Below the pieces are notes generated by a model. The model saw only the letters and a program-made list of their open reading frames with translations, had not been told where the DNA came from and ran no database searches. Position numbers and translations under genes: made by a program. Shown in pieces: positions 10,884-22,900 of a stretch of 64,000 nucleotides of DNA. Position 1 is the first letter of the stretch. Every line of letters begins with the position of its first letter. Location: the NCBI GenBank assembly GCA_030374805.1, contig JARGSG010000238.1, forward strand, positions 1 to 64,000, read 5' to 3'. This DNA comes from Gracilaria gracilis (taxonomy: Eukaryota > Rhodophyta > Florideophyceae > Gracilariales > Gracilariaceae).

Positions 10884-12513
10884 GGATGCATGACGATTGA
10901 TGGATGGAGCGCTGCTCTGGGAGCTCCTAGTTTAGGAATGATATGGCATTTCATTGATAAGAATTGGAACATGCGTTGTATTCCAATCGCTACATTGAAC
11001 ATGGGCACATCTAAGAAGACGGGAGAGCAAATGCGTGTTATAATGGAGAAAGTACTAGAGGAGAATCCTATCGTTGGGGCAGAGAGTATTCGTTTATTCT
11101 CGGCGACGAGTGACAATGAGGCGGCTACTGCACTGGCCGTTGATTTACTAACGAACTTTATAGGGTCTGTAAGATGTGTTGTGCACACGCTGGCGCTTTG
11201 TGTAGGTGATGTGTTTGAAGACGGCACGGTATGGAAGAAGTATATGGAGCACGTCAACAAGCTGACCAGCTACTTTAATTATCATCAGAAGGCAGCGCAG
11301 TTATTGGCACAGAAGCAGATACAAGAAGGTGTCACGGCCGGCCGCATCCAAAGGTTGATGCACGACATACCCCTTCGGTGGCCCTCGCAGCGGGCAGCAA
11401 TGTCCGTGTACCTAACGCGCATACAGACCATGGGTGCAGTCGCGCGAGATTTAAAATCTCTCTGCGGATGACCTCCCGAGACTAGCAGTCGAACAACAAG
11501 ATGTTATGGCCGAGTTCATTACAGTTCTTGCTGAGGTGCGACGTGTTGCTCGGCAGTTAGAAGCCGATCGAAAGGTGACAATGTCGCGTGCACCCCGACT
11601 ACTTCGAGAACTACACGAGACGTTGCTGATCATTTCCGGTGAAATGCTGCCGGGAGACTCCGACGGAACGTTGCGTTCTCCTTCTACAGAATTTTTAGAC
11701 GATGATGAGGCGTTTCCTACGCCGCGGGCTTTACCGACGCGTTCAAGCTTGGCCCGTTTAGACCAGGAACGAGATGAGACAAGCAAGGTGCGTCTGCAGA
11801 AAGGACATGCTAAAGCGCTGGCTACACGACTGGCGGACCGTGTTCAACAACGATTGGGTGACATTTGGAGGAAAGTAGATGTGGAAGCTGCACTGTGGGG
11901 TCCTTCTGGTGATTACGACAGAGAGCCAGAACGCTCGATGCGGTTACCGAAGCGTGTTCTGTTATTTCATATTGCGGCTATCTTGGATATTAACGAGTGT
12001 TCTTTGGACTTTATAGAAGGTACTGAAGCTGTTAAAGGGAGCTACATGAAAGTTCTGTACAGTGCAGTGGTGCGGGAAGCCGCACAGCTTGAAAGTTCAG
12101 TTAGTTTGCCTTTTCAAGACCTCGAGGTAGTGTTCGGTCTTTTCCATCGTGTAATGCGTGATTCTCTTGCCGAAAAAGGGCGGAACGAGCCCTCAGCAGC
12201 GTTAGCTTTCTGGAAGAATGCTAATAATTACACTGGCTTTATTAGTCTTATGCCTTTCACCACCATAGCACGCGCGGCGCTGTCATCGCAGGCCTCCTCC
12301 GCACCTGCTGAACGCCTGTTTAGCGATCTTGGTCGTGCGGAGGGAAACCAGTCGCAATCTTTGCTCTCCAGCACCCTGGAGATGACGGAGCTCGTAAGGG
12401 CGTATGTTGGTAATGAACTGAAGGACATGCGTTTGCCGCAAAATGGGCTCTTGCACCCAAAGGCAGCAGCGTTTAGACGTGTTGTTTACTCTATTGCAGA
12501 GGAGATCTACTAA
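10884..12513 (+). pseudogene. hAT-family transposase, left copy (N-terminus lost)
   Basis: A cut-and-paste transposase of the hAT superfamily. RNase H-like catalytic region: MTIDGWSAALG (first Asp), SATSDNEAA (second acidic site), CVVHTLAL and RWPSQ. The C-terminal hATC dimerisation region has SSAPAERLFSDLG near 12296-12334. A -1 shift is needed at TTTAAAA (11450-11456) to pass from the first reading frame (stop at 11469-11471) to the second (ATG 11506). The reversed copy has the same shift. The N-terminal part was removed by element 1. Confidence 0.85.
11450..11456 (+). other. Frame change in hAT transposase at a slippery-like heptamer
   Basis: T TTA AAA in the upstream frame. A -1 slip here joins the catalytic and C-terminal halves. 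Both hAT copies share it, but they are duplicates, so this may simply be an old one-base loss in the A run. Confidence 0.35.
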
Positions 12514-12618
12514 GTTGGAGGATGACTGGAATTGACTACATATAACTGACTTGCGGTGAATTACGGATGACTACTGACTCTGAGGATCAGGAAAATGGTA
12601 GTCACAAATACGCCCCTG

Positions 12619-12703
12619 CCATTCGAGAGGAAGGCCTGAATACAAACCCATCAGCACGACAGTGGGTTTGCATTCAGTATTTCCTCTCGTGTGGGGCTGA
12701 ACC
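12619..12703. other. Palindrome centre and hAT target-site duplication
   Basis: CCATTCGA at 12619-12626 abuts the left hAT copy. Its reverse complement TCGAATGG abuts the outer end of the right copy at 15343-15350. These are the two 8-bp target-site copies of one original insertion, now on different arms. The right arm's inner flank (12663-12703) has a small extra insertion next to the terminal repeat. Confidence 0.8.
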
Positions 12704-15342
12704 CAGGGGCGTATTTGTGACTACCATTTTCCTGATCCTCAGAGTCAGTAGTCATCCGTAATTCACCGCAAGTCAGTTATATGTAGTCAATTCCAGTCAT
12801 CCTCCAACTTAGTAGATCTCCTCTGCAATAGAGTAAACAACACGTCTAAACGCTGCTGCCTTTGGGTGCAAGAGCCCATTTTGCGGCAAACGCATGTCCT
12901 TCAGTTCATTACCAACATACGCCCTTACGAGCTCCGTCATCTCCAGGGTGCTGGAGAGCAAAGATTGCGACTGGTTTCCCTCCGCACGACCAAGATCGCT
13001 AAACAGGCGTTCAGCAGGTGCGGAGGAGGCCTGCGATGACAGCGCCGCGCGTGCTATGGTGGTGAAAGGCATAAGACTAATAAAGCCAGTGTAATTATTA
13101 GCATTCTTCCAGAAAGCTAACGCTGCTGAGGGCTCGTTCCGCCCTTTTTCGGCAAGAGAATCACGCATTACACGATGGAAAAGACCGAACACTACCTCGA
13201 GGTCTTGAAAAGGCAAACTAACTGAACTTTCAAGCTGTGCGGCTTCCCGCACCACTGCACTGTACAGAACTTTCATGTAGCTCCCTTTAACAGCTTCAGT
13301 ACCTTCTATAAAGTCCAAAGAACACTCGTTAATATCCAAGATAGCCGCAATATGAAATAACAGAACACGCTTCGGTAACCGCATCGAGCGTTCTGGCTCT
13401 CTGTCGTAATCACCAGAAGGACCCCACAGTGCAGCTTCCACATCTACTTTCCTCCAAATGTCACCCAATCGTTGTTGAACACGGTCCGCCAGTCGTGTAG
13501 CCAGCGCTTTAGCATGTCCTTTCTGCAGACGCACCTTGCTTGTCTCATCTCGTTCCTGGTCTAAACGGGCCAAGCTTGAACGCGTCGGTAAAGCCGGCGG
13601 CGTAGAAAACGCCTCATCATCGTCTAAAAATTCTGTAGAAGGAGAACGCAACGTTCCGTCGGAGTCTCCCGGCAGCATTTCACCGGAAATGATCAGCAAC
13701 GTCTCGTGTAGTTCTCGAAGTAGTCGGGGTGCACGCGACATTGTCACCTTTCGATCGGCTTCTAACTGCCGAGCAACACGTCGCACCTCAGCAAGAACTG
13801 TAATGAACTCGGCCATAACATCTTGTTGTTCGACTGCTAGTCTCGGAAGGTCATCCGCAGAGAGATTTTAAATCTCGCGCGACTGCACCCATGGTCTGTA
13901 TGCGCGTTAGGTACACGGACATTGCTGCCCGCTGCGAGGGCCACCGAAGGGGTATGTCGTGCATCAACCTTTGGATGCGGCCGGCCGTGACACCTTCTTG
14001 TATCTGCTTCTGTGCCAATAACTGCGCTGCCTTCTGATGATAATTAAAGTAGCTGGTCAGCTTGTTGACGTGCTCCATATACTTCTTCCATACCGTGCCG
14101 TCTTCAAACACATCACTTACACAAAGCGCCAGCGTGTGCACAACACATCTTACAGACCCTATAAAGTTCGTTAGTAGATCAACGGCCAGTGCAGTAGCCG
14201 CCTCATTGTCACTCGTTGCCGAGAATAAACGAATACTCTCTGCCCCAACGATAGGATTCTCCTCTAGTACTTTCTCCATTATAACACGCATTTGCTCTCC
14301 CGTCTTCTTAGATGTGCCCATGTTCAATGTAGCGATTGGAATACAACGCATGTTCTAATTCTTATCAATGAAATGCCATGTCATTCCTAAAATAGGAGCT
14401 CCCAGAGCAGCGCTCCATCCATCAACCGTCATGCATCCCGTCCTAGCATGTACCACAGACCGACGCAATATTCGGCACACCGCAGTATAGACCTCAAATA
14501 ATACCGTATCAATTTGATACTTGCTTGAAAACTGCACACGACCACCAAATATATCCACCAACTCCTGCAGTATAGCGGACGAAACACGCGTAAACGGCGT
14601 CTCTGTTGGGCAAGCGAACACTACCAAAACAATGCTCGAGCCCTGCTGTTTGGAATGTGACGGAGGTGACTTGGCTGCCTTTTCGTAGATTCGATGTCAG
14701 TTGAAGAGGATTTCATTAGAAAAAATCGAGAAATGCTGTTGGTTTTTTGGGTTTGTATCAAACGTTCTTTTTTACGGGTGATCGCAACTTCAATTACTTT
14801 TCCAGTTGCGTTTTTCTGATTGATTAAAACCAGTTTGTGGTAGAGAACTTGATGGTTATTGCGGTAGTGTTCTATAATGTTGCTGGTTGAGACGTTTTTG
14901 TTTAAAGATCGCGGCAAGTGTACTCCATAAAGATGTTTTTGTGCTGGAACCTCGACCATTGGCTTTGGTTCGACGCCGCTTCTGTTGCTCTTTGTGCTTG
15001 TTCATAAGACAATGAGCTGTGATTTCGGTGGTACTGATTTCTGGGGTGTCAGGAACATTGCAATTGCTACGAGTATCAGCCATGCTTCCCAGATTCTTTG
15101 TTGCCTTGATTGGGGGAGAGACCGTTTTTGATCGCTCTCCAGTTTGAGCGATCAAATGTCATTAGCATCGCGTGAGCGAAGGCGCGCTAGGGACGTACAA
15201 TATGTCTACAGTGTTACACGCGTACACAGACTTACTTGTAATAGCTGTACACCTATGACTTGACTTTAACTTCCCATATGTAGTCAGTCAGTCAAAAGTC
15301 ACCAGAAATGAACTGTAGTCAGTCAGTTACAAATAGGGGCTG
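12704..15342 (-). mobile_element. hAT transposon, right copy, complete
   Basis: The terminal repeats begin CAGGGGCG at 12704 and end in a diverged form GGGGCTG at 15342, with inner TAGTCACAAATA-like sequence on both sides. The outer end is flanked by TCGAATGG. Length is about 2.6 kb with one transposase gene on the - strand. Confidence 0.85.
12809..15083 (-). pseudogene. hAT-family transposase, right copy, broken
   Basis: Read from ATG near 15083 (MADTRSN). Frameshifts lie near 14900 and 14635 in the N-terminal DNA-binding part. A Trp codon became TAG at about 14356 (the left copy has TGG, ..DKNWNMR). The same -1 change at TTTAAAA (about 13867) separates the catalytic half (14351-13851) from the C-terminal half (13816-12809). 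Catalytic and hATC motifs are as in the left copy. Not functional as written. Confidence 0.85.
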
Positions 15343-15350
15343 TCGAATGG

Positions 15351-16188
15351 GCCAACACGTACTACGAGGGTAATGCAATCTTTTTTGTTGTCGTAAATTG
15401 AAGAAAGGATGTCTCAAATCATTGCAAATGAAGCACAGGTTGGGGCAATTAGCCCTCGATTACCAGAATTTGGCACTCAAGCTCGTCGGGAAACTTGCGC
15501 TTGTGGTCTGCATCAGTGCACGTGGATGACAGAAAATTGAAGGGGGTTGTTTGTCTGTCAGCTGGCTTTTGAACGATGCAAGTGAGAAGAACACTGATCG
15601 CGTGGTGGTTGTATTTTTTCGGTGAAGGCAGCTAACGTCACAGCGACAGATTCATTCAAGTCGCTCTGTACGGTCAAAAAGTAGCTCTCTTAACCCTTAG
15701 GTTACCTTCAAGGGTTAAGAAGGGTTTCGTTGGCATCTAATGTTAATGAGAAGAAGGCAAATTTTGCCTGTGCTCGAGCTCAGGTTTTGAATGCTTTCCG
15801 AGCTCAATGGCGGTGCATCCATGGGATACTTTGGCATGAAGCAAATGTATTGGCTCACGTTAATGGAGCTCCGTAACTTACCCCAAAGAAGGTGTAACTT
15901 TCCTTACTCAAATGGGTCGGAAAAACTCCCAAAACAAAAATCGTTGCTTTCAAGCGGCGACTTCTCTGTTACAAGTGAGGCATTTCTAATTATCTTTGTC
16001 GCAAAGAAAAGGTCTACATCTCAGCTCCGAGGAATGCCTGAGCTAGTTCTCCATCTACATATAAGAGATTCACGATCTCGAACTAACTGCACCTCGTCAG
16101 AATACATCATTATCGAATACTACGCAAACCTGTCGGATTCACACATCCCACCAAAACCGGACATCACTGCAAATCCATGACTTTCCAC
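15351..16188. other. No recognisable gene
   Basis: Flank of the hAT insertion. Short open frames exist (43 codons from 15409; 129 codons at 15791-16180) but show no known motif. The sequence is AT-richer than the elements beside it. Confidence 0.5.
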
Positions 16189-16611
16189 TCAATTGTCCCA
16201 GATGATTTCCGGAACAGTTTCTGGAAGAGGCTCGTTATCTTCTACTTCAATATTATCACGGCCTTGCAGTTTCAACATTGCCTCGACAGCCTGCTCTCGT
16301 GCTGAACTTTGCGCGGCTAAACGCCTACGTTCAACACGAGTAGCTTTTAGGTGATCGAACAACGTCTTGCGTCGCGGAGCAAGAGACAACAAATTTCAAA
16401 GCACAGCGGCGCTCTCAACACAGCTCGATCCATGCGGTCGAGCATTGAGGGCCTGGAGAACACTTGCCACCGTCAAATATCTACCAAATTCCGTGGTAAC
16501 TTTCACGTGTCGTACAAATACCGATATGGTGTCGGGTCGGCCTGGTAGAAGAAGCGCGCGAGGGCTCAACCTAAAGGGGAAAAACACACAACCAATATGG
16601 TAGTAGGGCAC
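16189..16611 (-). pseudogene. Unknown gene fragment with one stop
   Basis: One frame is open from 16611 to 16189 except for TGA at 16396-16398. The text reads like protein (FGRYLTVASVLQALNARP; RRKTLFDHLKATRVERRRLA) with an acidic tail. I do not recognise the family. It may be the end of a host gene or transposase truncated by element 2. Confidence 0.3.
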
Positions 16612-16920
16612 CTGAAACCCGCAGGGGCAAACGGCGGGGCAACTAGTCTAGACCGTGTAGGTGTACGGTAGTAGACGTCGATGCGCGGTAAAACCTGAAT
16701 AGTAATAGAGTAGCAAATGACCAAGATGGTATAGTTAGTGCCCTAGTGGTGCCTGACTTTACAATACCCGAGGGTGAAGGCGGAGTGCGTTACAATATAT
16801 ACAAGGTGCACCGACGCCGATCTCCCATGCGGGCATGACGTCATCGGCTGCGCTCATGACCTACTGTTGAAGTGCAACGCCCTCCTTGAGGGATTCCCGG
16901 GACTTAGTTATATTCCTACA

Positions 16921-17637
16921 TGTTGGCTCGGTTAATTATGACTACATACGATGGCCACGTTGGTGGATGGGACATGTGGGACACGGCAGAGTCCAGGAAG
17001 TTGGCACAGCATTGCTGGTAATTCTGCACCCTTTATGGGAGTATTCTAGATTATTATAGTATTTGCCGTACAGTACGGGAGGCTAGCTACACACTATATA
17101 GTGTCGGGGCAACTTTGCCCCGCCAGTAAGTAAATCTCCCCAACCAGGGTTGGCTCTAGACTTTTCGCTTTCGGCGGTATTCAACTCGTCCTCGGAGGGA
17201 TATCCCGTGGCATACGGACCGTCTATCCGCCCTGCGTCAACCAGACAAACCCAATTGTGGGAGTATTACACCCTATTTGTCGCGTTCGTCTTGTATAAGG
17301 ATTTGCCCGGCTTTGCCGTCTCTCTCAGTCACACTTGTGACTTCCCCTTTCTCTTTTCTCCTTTTTCGGGTTGTTCTCCGCGTCCCGCGGCTTGTGCTGA
17401 CACCTGTCTACACTTGCCACCCCTGTGGAACACCGCTTCATCTGAGGATACGCACGCACCGTTTACACGGATTCCAGCTTCTGGTTTACCTTCCCACGCC
17501 TGGCGTGAAGGGTGGCCTCGGCCTTACACACCGACTCTGTCGTATCATACCTAGAAGGGCTTTGCTACTGTGCTGCCTCGCCTTAGGAAGATCCCGAACT
17601 TCTTCGTGGTTCTTTCCCCATTGGGGCATTGCACTAC
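16921..17637 (+). repeat. 5' LTR of element 2 (left end uncertain)
   Basis: The right end ACTACA at 17637 is set by the primer-binding site that follows. The middle resembles LTR 1 (TTGGCTCTAG near 17148, TATA plus hairpin). The left end is only a guess at TGTTGG (16921), because no second copy is in the window. 16612-16920 holds no gene and may be LTR or flank. Confidence 0.55.
17090..17122 (+). promoter_or_regulatory. LTR promoter TATA box plus hairpin, element 2
   Basis: ACACTATATAGTGT is a palindrome around the TATA box. It is followed by CGGGGCAA-CT-TTGCCCCG at 17105-17122. The stem bases differ from LTR 1 but pair fully and keep the CT apex. Confidence 0.55.
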
Positions 17638-17640
17638 AAA

Positions 17641-17659
17641 CTGGTCTCCCGACCTAGAA
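17641..17659 (+). other. Primer-binding site of element 2
   Basis: CTGGTCTCCCGACCTAGAA follows the LTR end. The TGGTCTCCCGACC core is identical to that of element A and nearly identical to that of element 1. Confidence 0.7.
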
Positions 17660-17744
17660 GCTTGTCTGTGTGCTTTTTTTCTTTTGGAGGTGATTTCTAC
17701 TGTGTCCGGAAGATTCCGTGTACTCCCGTTTAACGGTCTCATCG

Positions 17745-19900
17745 ATGTCTCGGAAGCCATCCGGGGCGGAGCCGGCGGTTACTCGCAGCCACTCCCGTGA
17801 TGATGAGGATGTTCCCAATGATCGGTTGGTTTCGAAAATCCCGATTTGGGCTGGTTCTACCCTCGCCGCGAAGGTTTTCTCTCGGACTTCGAGCCAACAC
17901 CGGGAATCCCGGAACCATCCTCTGCCCTCGTTGGCCAGCTCTCGGCCTGTTGTCGGGCCTGCCCCAGTCGCTATTGGTCCGCCTTTGGCGTCCCAGCCAG
18001 CACGCTGCTGCGGGATCCTTACCTCGCCGTGAGGCTGCCAACACCCCCCAGGAGAATTCCCTGGAGGAACAGGTACGCACTCTGCGTGCCGCCCACAATG
18101 CCCTTGTGGGGGAATTTCGAGCCCTCCGTGAGGTGGTCGAGAGTGCCCCGCAAGGGATGTTGCTGAAGATCTCCGCGTATTGCGGTCTGATGTCGACAAA
18201 GTGTTGGAGTGTTTGGGTTCGCCCGCCGCCTTCGTTGAAGGGATCGAGGAGCGCTTCAATCGCGTCCGAGCCCGTCTGGAGACGCTGGAGCAAACCATGA
18301 CAATGGGCAATAACTCTCCGGATGATCCGGTTGCTGCCGTGTCACAACGCGACCAGCGCGCTGGAACAGGCAAAGGCTGCCAGAGGCGGAAATCCAAACG
18401 CTACAATGATCATTCGGATACACCGACCTCGTCGGATTCTAACCCGAGTCACTCAGATGGGTCTACTTCTTCTGACTCTGAGTCGGAGGATGGTCGCCGT
18501 GACCGCTCCTCCCGCTCTAAGCGGTCGTCTGCCACCCAGGGGGTGATTCGCTCCCGCACCAAGGACAGGAGACACTCCGGACTCCGGGAATTGAAGCCTA
18601 CGAATAGGATGTTCTGAAAGTTACTTTCGTACCGATACTATCGGCTGGAGGATTTTTCGCTGGATCGCACATCCCGTAGAACGGGACGAGTGATTGCATC
18701 AAGTGGATGCAACTTTCACTGAGGAACCAGAGCTTTTCTGGAGAAGATCCAATTATGGTCTTGGATTTCCTCGCCCGCTTCGTGGCGGAGGCCGATATAC
18801 TTGGTATGAACGAAGGATGGGCCTACGTGGCGCTACCGTACTTTTTACGGGAAGTGGCCGAAGACCAATTTCACTCTGTAAGAAGTTCGTCGAGATCCTC
18901 CGACTGAGGGGTGCCGGAGGCCGTGCAGTACCTCTTGAGGTTGTAGGCGACGAATGATGCCATTCCGTCAGCGATTCTCGCTTTGAGGGATACCAGACAG
19001 CTCCCCGGAGAGGTCGAAACCGATTATTCTGTGCGCCTCAACAAGGCTTTCCACCACTGTGGCAATGTCTACCCCGCTGGGGAACGTTCAACGATGTTGC
19101 TTGATGGTCTGAGCCCAGCCATCAAGTCACTCGTCGCCCGATGTCGGGAGGACAAATCAAGGATTACTTACCTCGAGTTGGTCCAAGCCGCTCGTGCGGA
19201 GGGTGATGCACTACGTGCCCGTGGTCCTCAGTGGAGGTCGAGGCCAACTAAAGCGTTGGTAATGGAGGACTGCTCCCCATCGCTCTCGCTAATCGCGGAC
19301 AAATACCCTCAACAGGGATATGATAACGTCCAGCTTGAGCATGGCGCAGTCGCTTCCGTGCCGATCACGGAACTCCCGTTCACGACAGATGCATCGTACG
19401 ATACGGTGCTGGCCGACCCAGCGCTGTACGCCGACAACCGTCGTGTGATGGCACCTGCTATTGCCTATTCGAATGGAGGTACCCGTTTTCAACGGCCTAG
19501 ATGGAGAGACACCCGCCCTGCGGTTCGATTCGCCGATGCTCGGAATGGTATTCCGCAAGCGGGGGCGTCGAGGCTAATTTGTCACTTGTGTTATACACAT
19601 GGGCACACTTCGCCTCAGTGTCTCCTCTTTATGAGAGAGTTGCCAAAAGTAGTGGTCAACCACGAGGCACTCACTACCGAGGAGAAGCGAGTCGACCCGG
19701 TCGCATTTTATCTGCGCGCTAAGACGGACTTCCCGCACGTCATCCCGCAATCGCGGCCATTCCCGGCAAGACCGGTTGTCCCTGCTCCGCAGGTCGCTGA
19801 GGCAAATGCCACTCGCGTGGTGAACTTTCGTCGAGGTGCCCAAGCCTTCTTGGTCGAGGATCCTGAGACGCCGCCGCAGGCGGGAGACCAGGGAAACTAA
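17745..19900 (+). pseudogene. gag: Gag of element 2, broken
   Basis: Starts MSRKPSG at 17745. It has the same plan as element B gag: basic Ser-rich start, LEEQVRTLRAAHNALV coiled-coil region, acidic Ser/Asp stretch with SRSKRSSATQGVIRSR, the LRELKPTN..LLSYRYYRLED block, the DFLARFVAEADILGMNE block, and a zinc knuckle CHLCYTHGHTSPQC near 19580-19620. Breaks: frameshifts near 18030 and 18170, TGA at 18615-18617, TGA at 18905-18907 (Gly in relatives) and further damage near 18950. Open from 18983 to the stop at 19898-19900. Confidence 0.85.
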
Positions 19901-19927
19901 TGAAGGGAGCCTCCTCTCCGGGAGAGG
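19891..19927 (+). promoter_or_regulatory. -1 ribosomal frameshift signal, gag-pol of element 2
   Basis: G GGA AAC (19891-19897) is a textbook -1 slippery heptamer in the gag frame, directly before TAA 19898-19900. Hairpin CCTCTC-CGG-GAGAGG lies at 19913-19927. The pol frame is -1; its ATG overlaps the gag stop (TAATG), so restart after termination is a second possible route. Confidence 0.68.
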
Positions 19928-22900
19928 CGTCCTCAGAGTCGAGGTTGAGGGCGCCCGAGGCGTAGTTGCCTCGCTCCCCGGTGAAGATCCTGTCAAGTAG
20001 TGACACCGCTGACGCGGATTCATAACACTCGGGTGTTCTGCGTCCACCATGGATACGGGTAAAGAATAACCGGATCCCGGATAGAATCATGGTCATGGCC
20101 AAGCGAAACTATAAAGTTTACGCTGATCTTGGCCTCAACCCCCAGTTTTTGGTAAGATTTCTAACTGTCCTGGACACAGGTGCTGGCTCGAACTTCGTCG
20201 TAGAGTCCATATTGCCCCCGCTGATGCGGTCTCGTATCCGCTCCGCAGCGGTACCGAACGTCGCTGATGCGAATAACAACCCGTTATCAACGGTGGGAAT
20301 CGTCGACTTGGTCGTCCGTTGGGGCACCTCTATGGTGAAGCTCGACTTTATCGTTTGCCATTCGTTGGCTGTGCCAGTTATACTGGGATGCGATTACTGC
20401 GACAGGTTTGTCGAAGCAATCCGGCCCCGCCTCAGGCGTGTGGAACTCGACGACGGATCATCAATACCGATTGTCCGTCGCCCACTTAAGCGCGCTTCAC
20501 AGAAGCAAGTTCCGCTGCCTTTTGCGCAGGAACCATCGCCTGCAACGTAGGAGTCCACGAAGCTCCGCGTTGCCGCGTCGGTTTCTATACCGCCAGAGTC
20601 CCAGGTTATGGTGAAGGTCAACTCCCGTCAACACGGCATTCGGCCCATTCAGTCCCTTTCCTCGTTGCACGAGAAGTATCAACTCGCCGTTGCGAACGGA
20701 ATTGTGCAGGTGCACCCGGATACTCCGTTTCGAATCTTGGTTGCCAACCTTGGCACCAAACCCTAGTATCTGGTAAAGTACCAAGAGATTGGATCAGTCA
20801 CCCCGCACCCGCTCGCGATGCTCCCGACGCGGATGACTGCTGCCAATGTTCTCGGATTGGTTACCTCCAAGGAAGGAGACAGTTCAGAGAGCCCCGACGC
20901 TTCGTCAAAGGAAAGGGAGGACGGGGCCGTTTCAACGGAGAAGTCACCGGATGATTCGGATTTGCAACCTGTTTCCGAAATTGGACATGTGGCCTACAAG
21001 CTACGCCCGGCCTGACCTGGTGAAGGCTCTGAAAGAGCTGAAACTCGGTCACGTACCGGTATCGCACAGCGAACAACTCTGTAATATGATACGGGAATTT
21101 ACCACGATGTGGGATGGCTCTCTTGGAGAGATTTCCGCAACAGAACACCGTATCGACTTGTTGCTGAACGCGCGTCCGGTGGCGCGACCCCCGTACAGGG
21201 CATGACCGAAAGCTCGGGAAGAGGAGCAGTTCCAAGTGGACAAGATGCTCCGCGCCGAGGTGATTGAACCCGTTCAGTCACCCTGGACTTCTCCAGTTGT
21301 ACTGGCATTGAAGGCCGACGGCACGTGGCGATTTTGAATCGAGTACCGCTGGCTCAACGCCGTAACTGTACGGGACAGCTATCCCATACCGCGTATGGAC
21401 GAGTGCATTGACTCGCTTGGCAATGCTACCGTGTTCACGGCGTTGGATGCCAATTGAGGATATTGGCAGGTCCCTGTAAGAGAAGAGGACCGCAACAAGA
21501 CTGCGTTCGTCTGCCATTCTGGGTCCTGCCGCTTCAAGCGGATGCCGTTTGGTGTAACCAACGCCCCCGCTACTTTCCAGCGAGCGGTCGATATCCTGCT
21601 CAACAGGTTCAAGTGGCGGTCGTGCTTGGTATATCTGGATGACATCATTGTCTTCTCAGATAACCTTGACTACCAACTCACCCATGTCAGGGACGTTCTA
21701 ACCGTTTTACGGGACGCTGGTATTACCCTCAAGCTGAGGAAGTGTGAGTTCTCCACAGATACGATCAAGTATCGGGGACACGTGATCCGTCCTGGACGGC
21801 TCTCGATCGAGGAAGCTCGCGTCAAATCCCTCGTTGAGGCAAAGCAACCCCGTACTCAGACGGAACTCTGGTCCTTTCTGGGGTTAGTTAACGTCTATCG
21901 ACGGTTCATCCCGAACTTTTCGGATATCGCGGCGCCACTTAACGCGCTACTGCGTAAACGACAGCCACCGAAACTGGAACCCTTAACGCCCGCGCAAGCG
22001 GATGCGTTCAACTCTATACAGGAGGCTGTCACGTCAGCACCGATCCTATCGTTACCCAAATTGGGATTGCCGTACTCCATGGATACGGACTCGAGCTACT
22101 ACCAAGTCGGTTGCGCTCTTTTCCAAACCACCCCAGAGAGGGAACGGAAGCCAATTGGTTATTGGTCGCGTGCGCTGAACGTTCACGAACGGAACTACTC
22201 TGTATCAAAGAAAGAGTGTCTCGCCGTTGTGTGGGCGCTTTCCACTCTCCACCCCTATCTTATGGGTGTTCACTTTACCGAGTACACGGATCATTCCTCA
22301 TTGAGGGGGTTGATGACTATCTCCGATCCATCGGGCCGCCTCATGCGGTGGAGACTCCGTTTATCGGAATACGACTTCACAGTCATATAGAGGAAGGGAG
22401 CGTTGAACACTGAGGCTGATGCGCTTTCGCGTCTACCCACGAGTGGGGAAGTCCTCGCAACCGAAGATGACGAGATCCCGTCCTTCGTCGTGGACGAAAA
22501 GGAACCGGAAGATCCGGATCGGCCAGAAGATCTGGATATGGATGCTAATTTTGACGAACTCGTCGCCTCTGGCGAGGTTGCCACTGAGAAATCCCCACCG
22601 GGGAATTTTGTTCCCATTACTCCAGAAGAACTGGTAAGAGAGCATGTCGGAGACCCCTTTTGTGTAGGGATACGCGCCCGTCTTAACAATGGTGAAGTAC
22701 TCCCTTTCGAGGTGAACGACCGAGGATACCTCGTGAGGACAGTTGAGGCCAACCCACAAGTCGTGGTTCCGCATTACCTGCAATCGCGGGTGTTGCATTT
22801 AACGCATTACCCGAAGATCGGTGGTCACGCCAGTGGCCGGAAGCTTTATCTCACCCTGAGAAGGGACTCTTACTGGTCCGCCATGGCGGTGGATTGCTAC

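Larger units (their letters stand above)
10878..12618 (+). mobile_element. hAT transposon, left copy, 5' part cut off by element 1
   Basis: The right terminal repeat ends CGCCCCTG at 12618 and is followed by the 8-bp CCATTCGA (12619-12626). The left part is missing because element 1 ends at 10877. Nearly identical, in reverse, to 12704-14444. Confidence 0.88.
10878..14444. repeat. Large inverted repeat (two ~1.77 kb arms)
   Basis: 10878-12650 is repeated in reverse at 12663-14444 with few differences. The centre is a 12-bp spacer (12651-12662). The palindrome runs past the hAT ends into ~25-40 bp of flanking DNA, so flank and transposon were copied together. The left arm stops where element 1 begins; the true arm may have been longer. 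Confidence 0.93.

Noticed and set aside
10551..11471. Long open frame running from LTR 1 into the hAT transposase
   Set aside because: A chance in-frame join across the insertion point at 10877; the LTR part has no coding features.
12894..13871. Plus-strand frames inside the right hAT copy
   Set aside because: Mirror images of frames in the left copy; shadows of the transposase.
15791..16180. 129-codon open frame
   Set aside because: Composition and text show no domain and no link to neighbours; probably chance.
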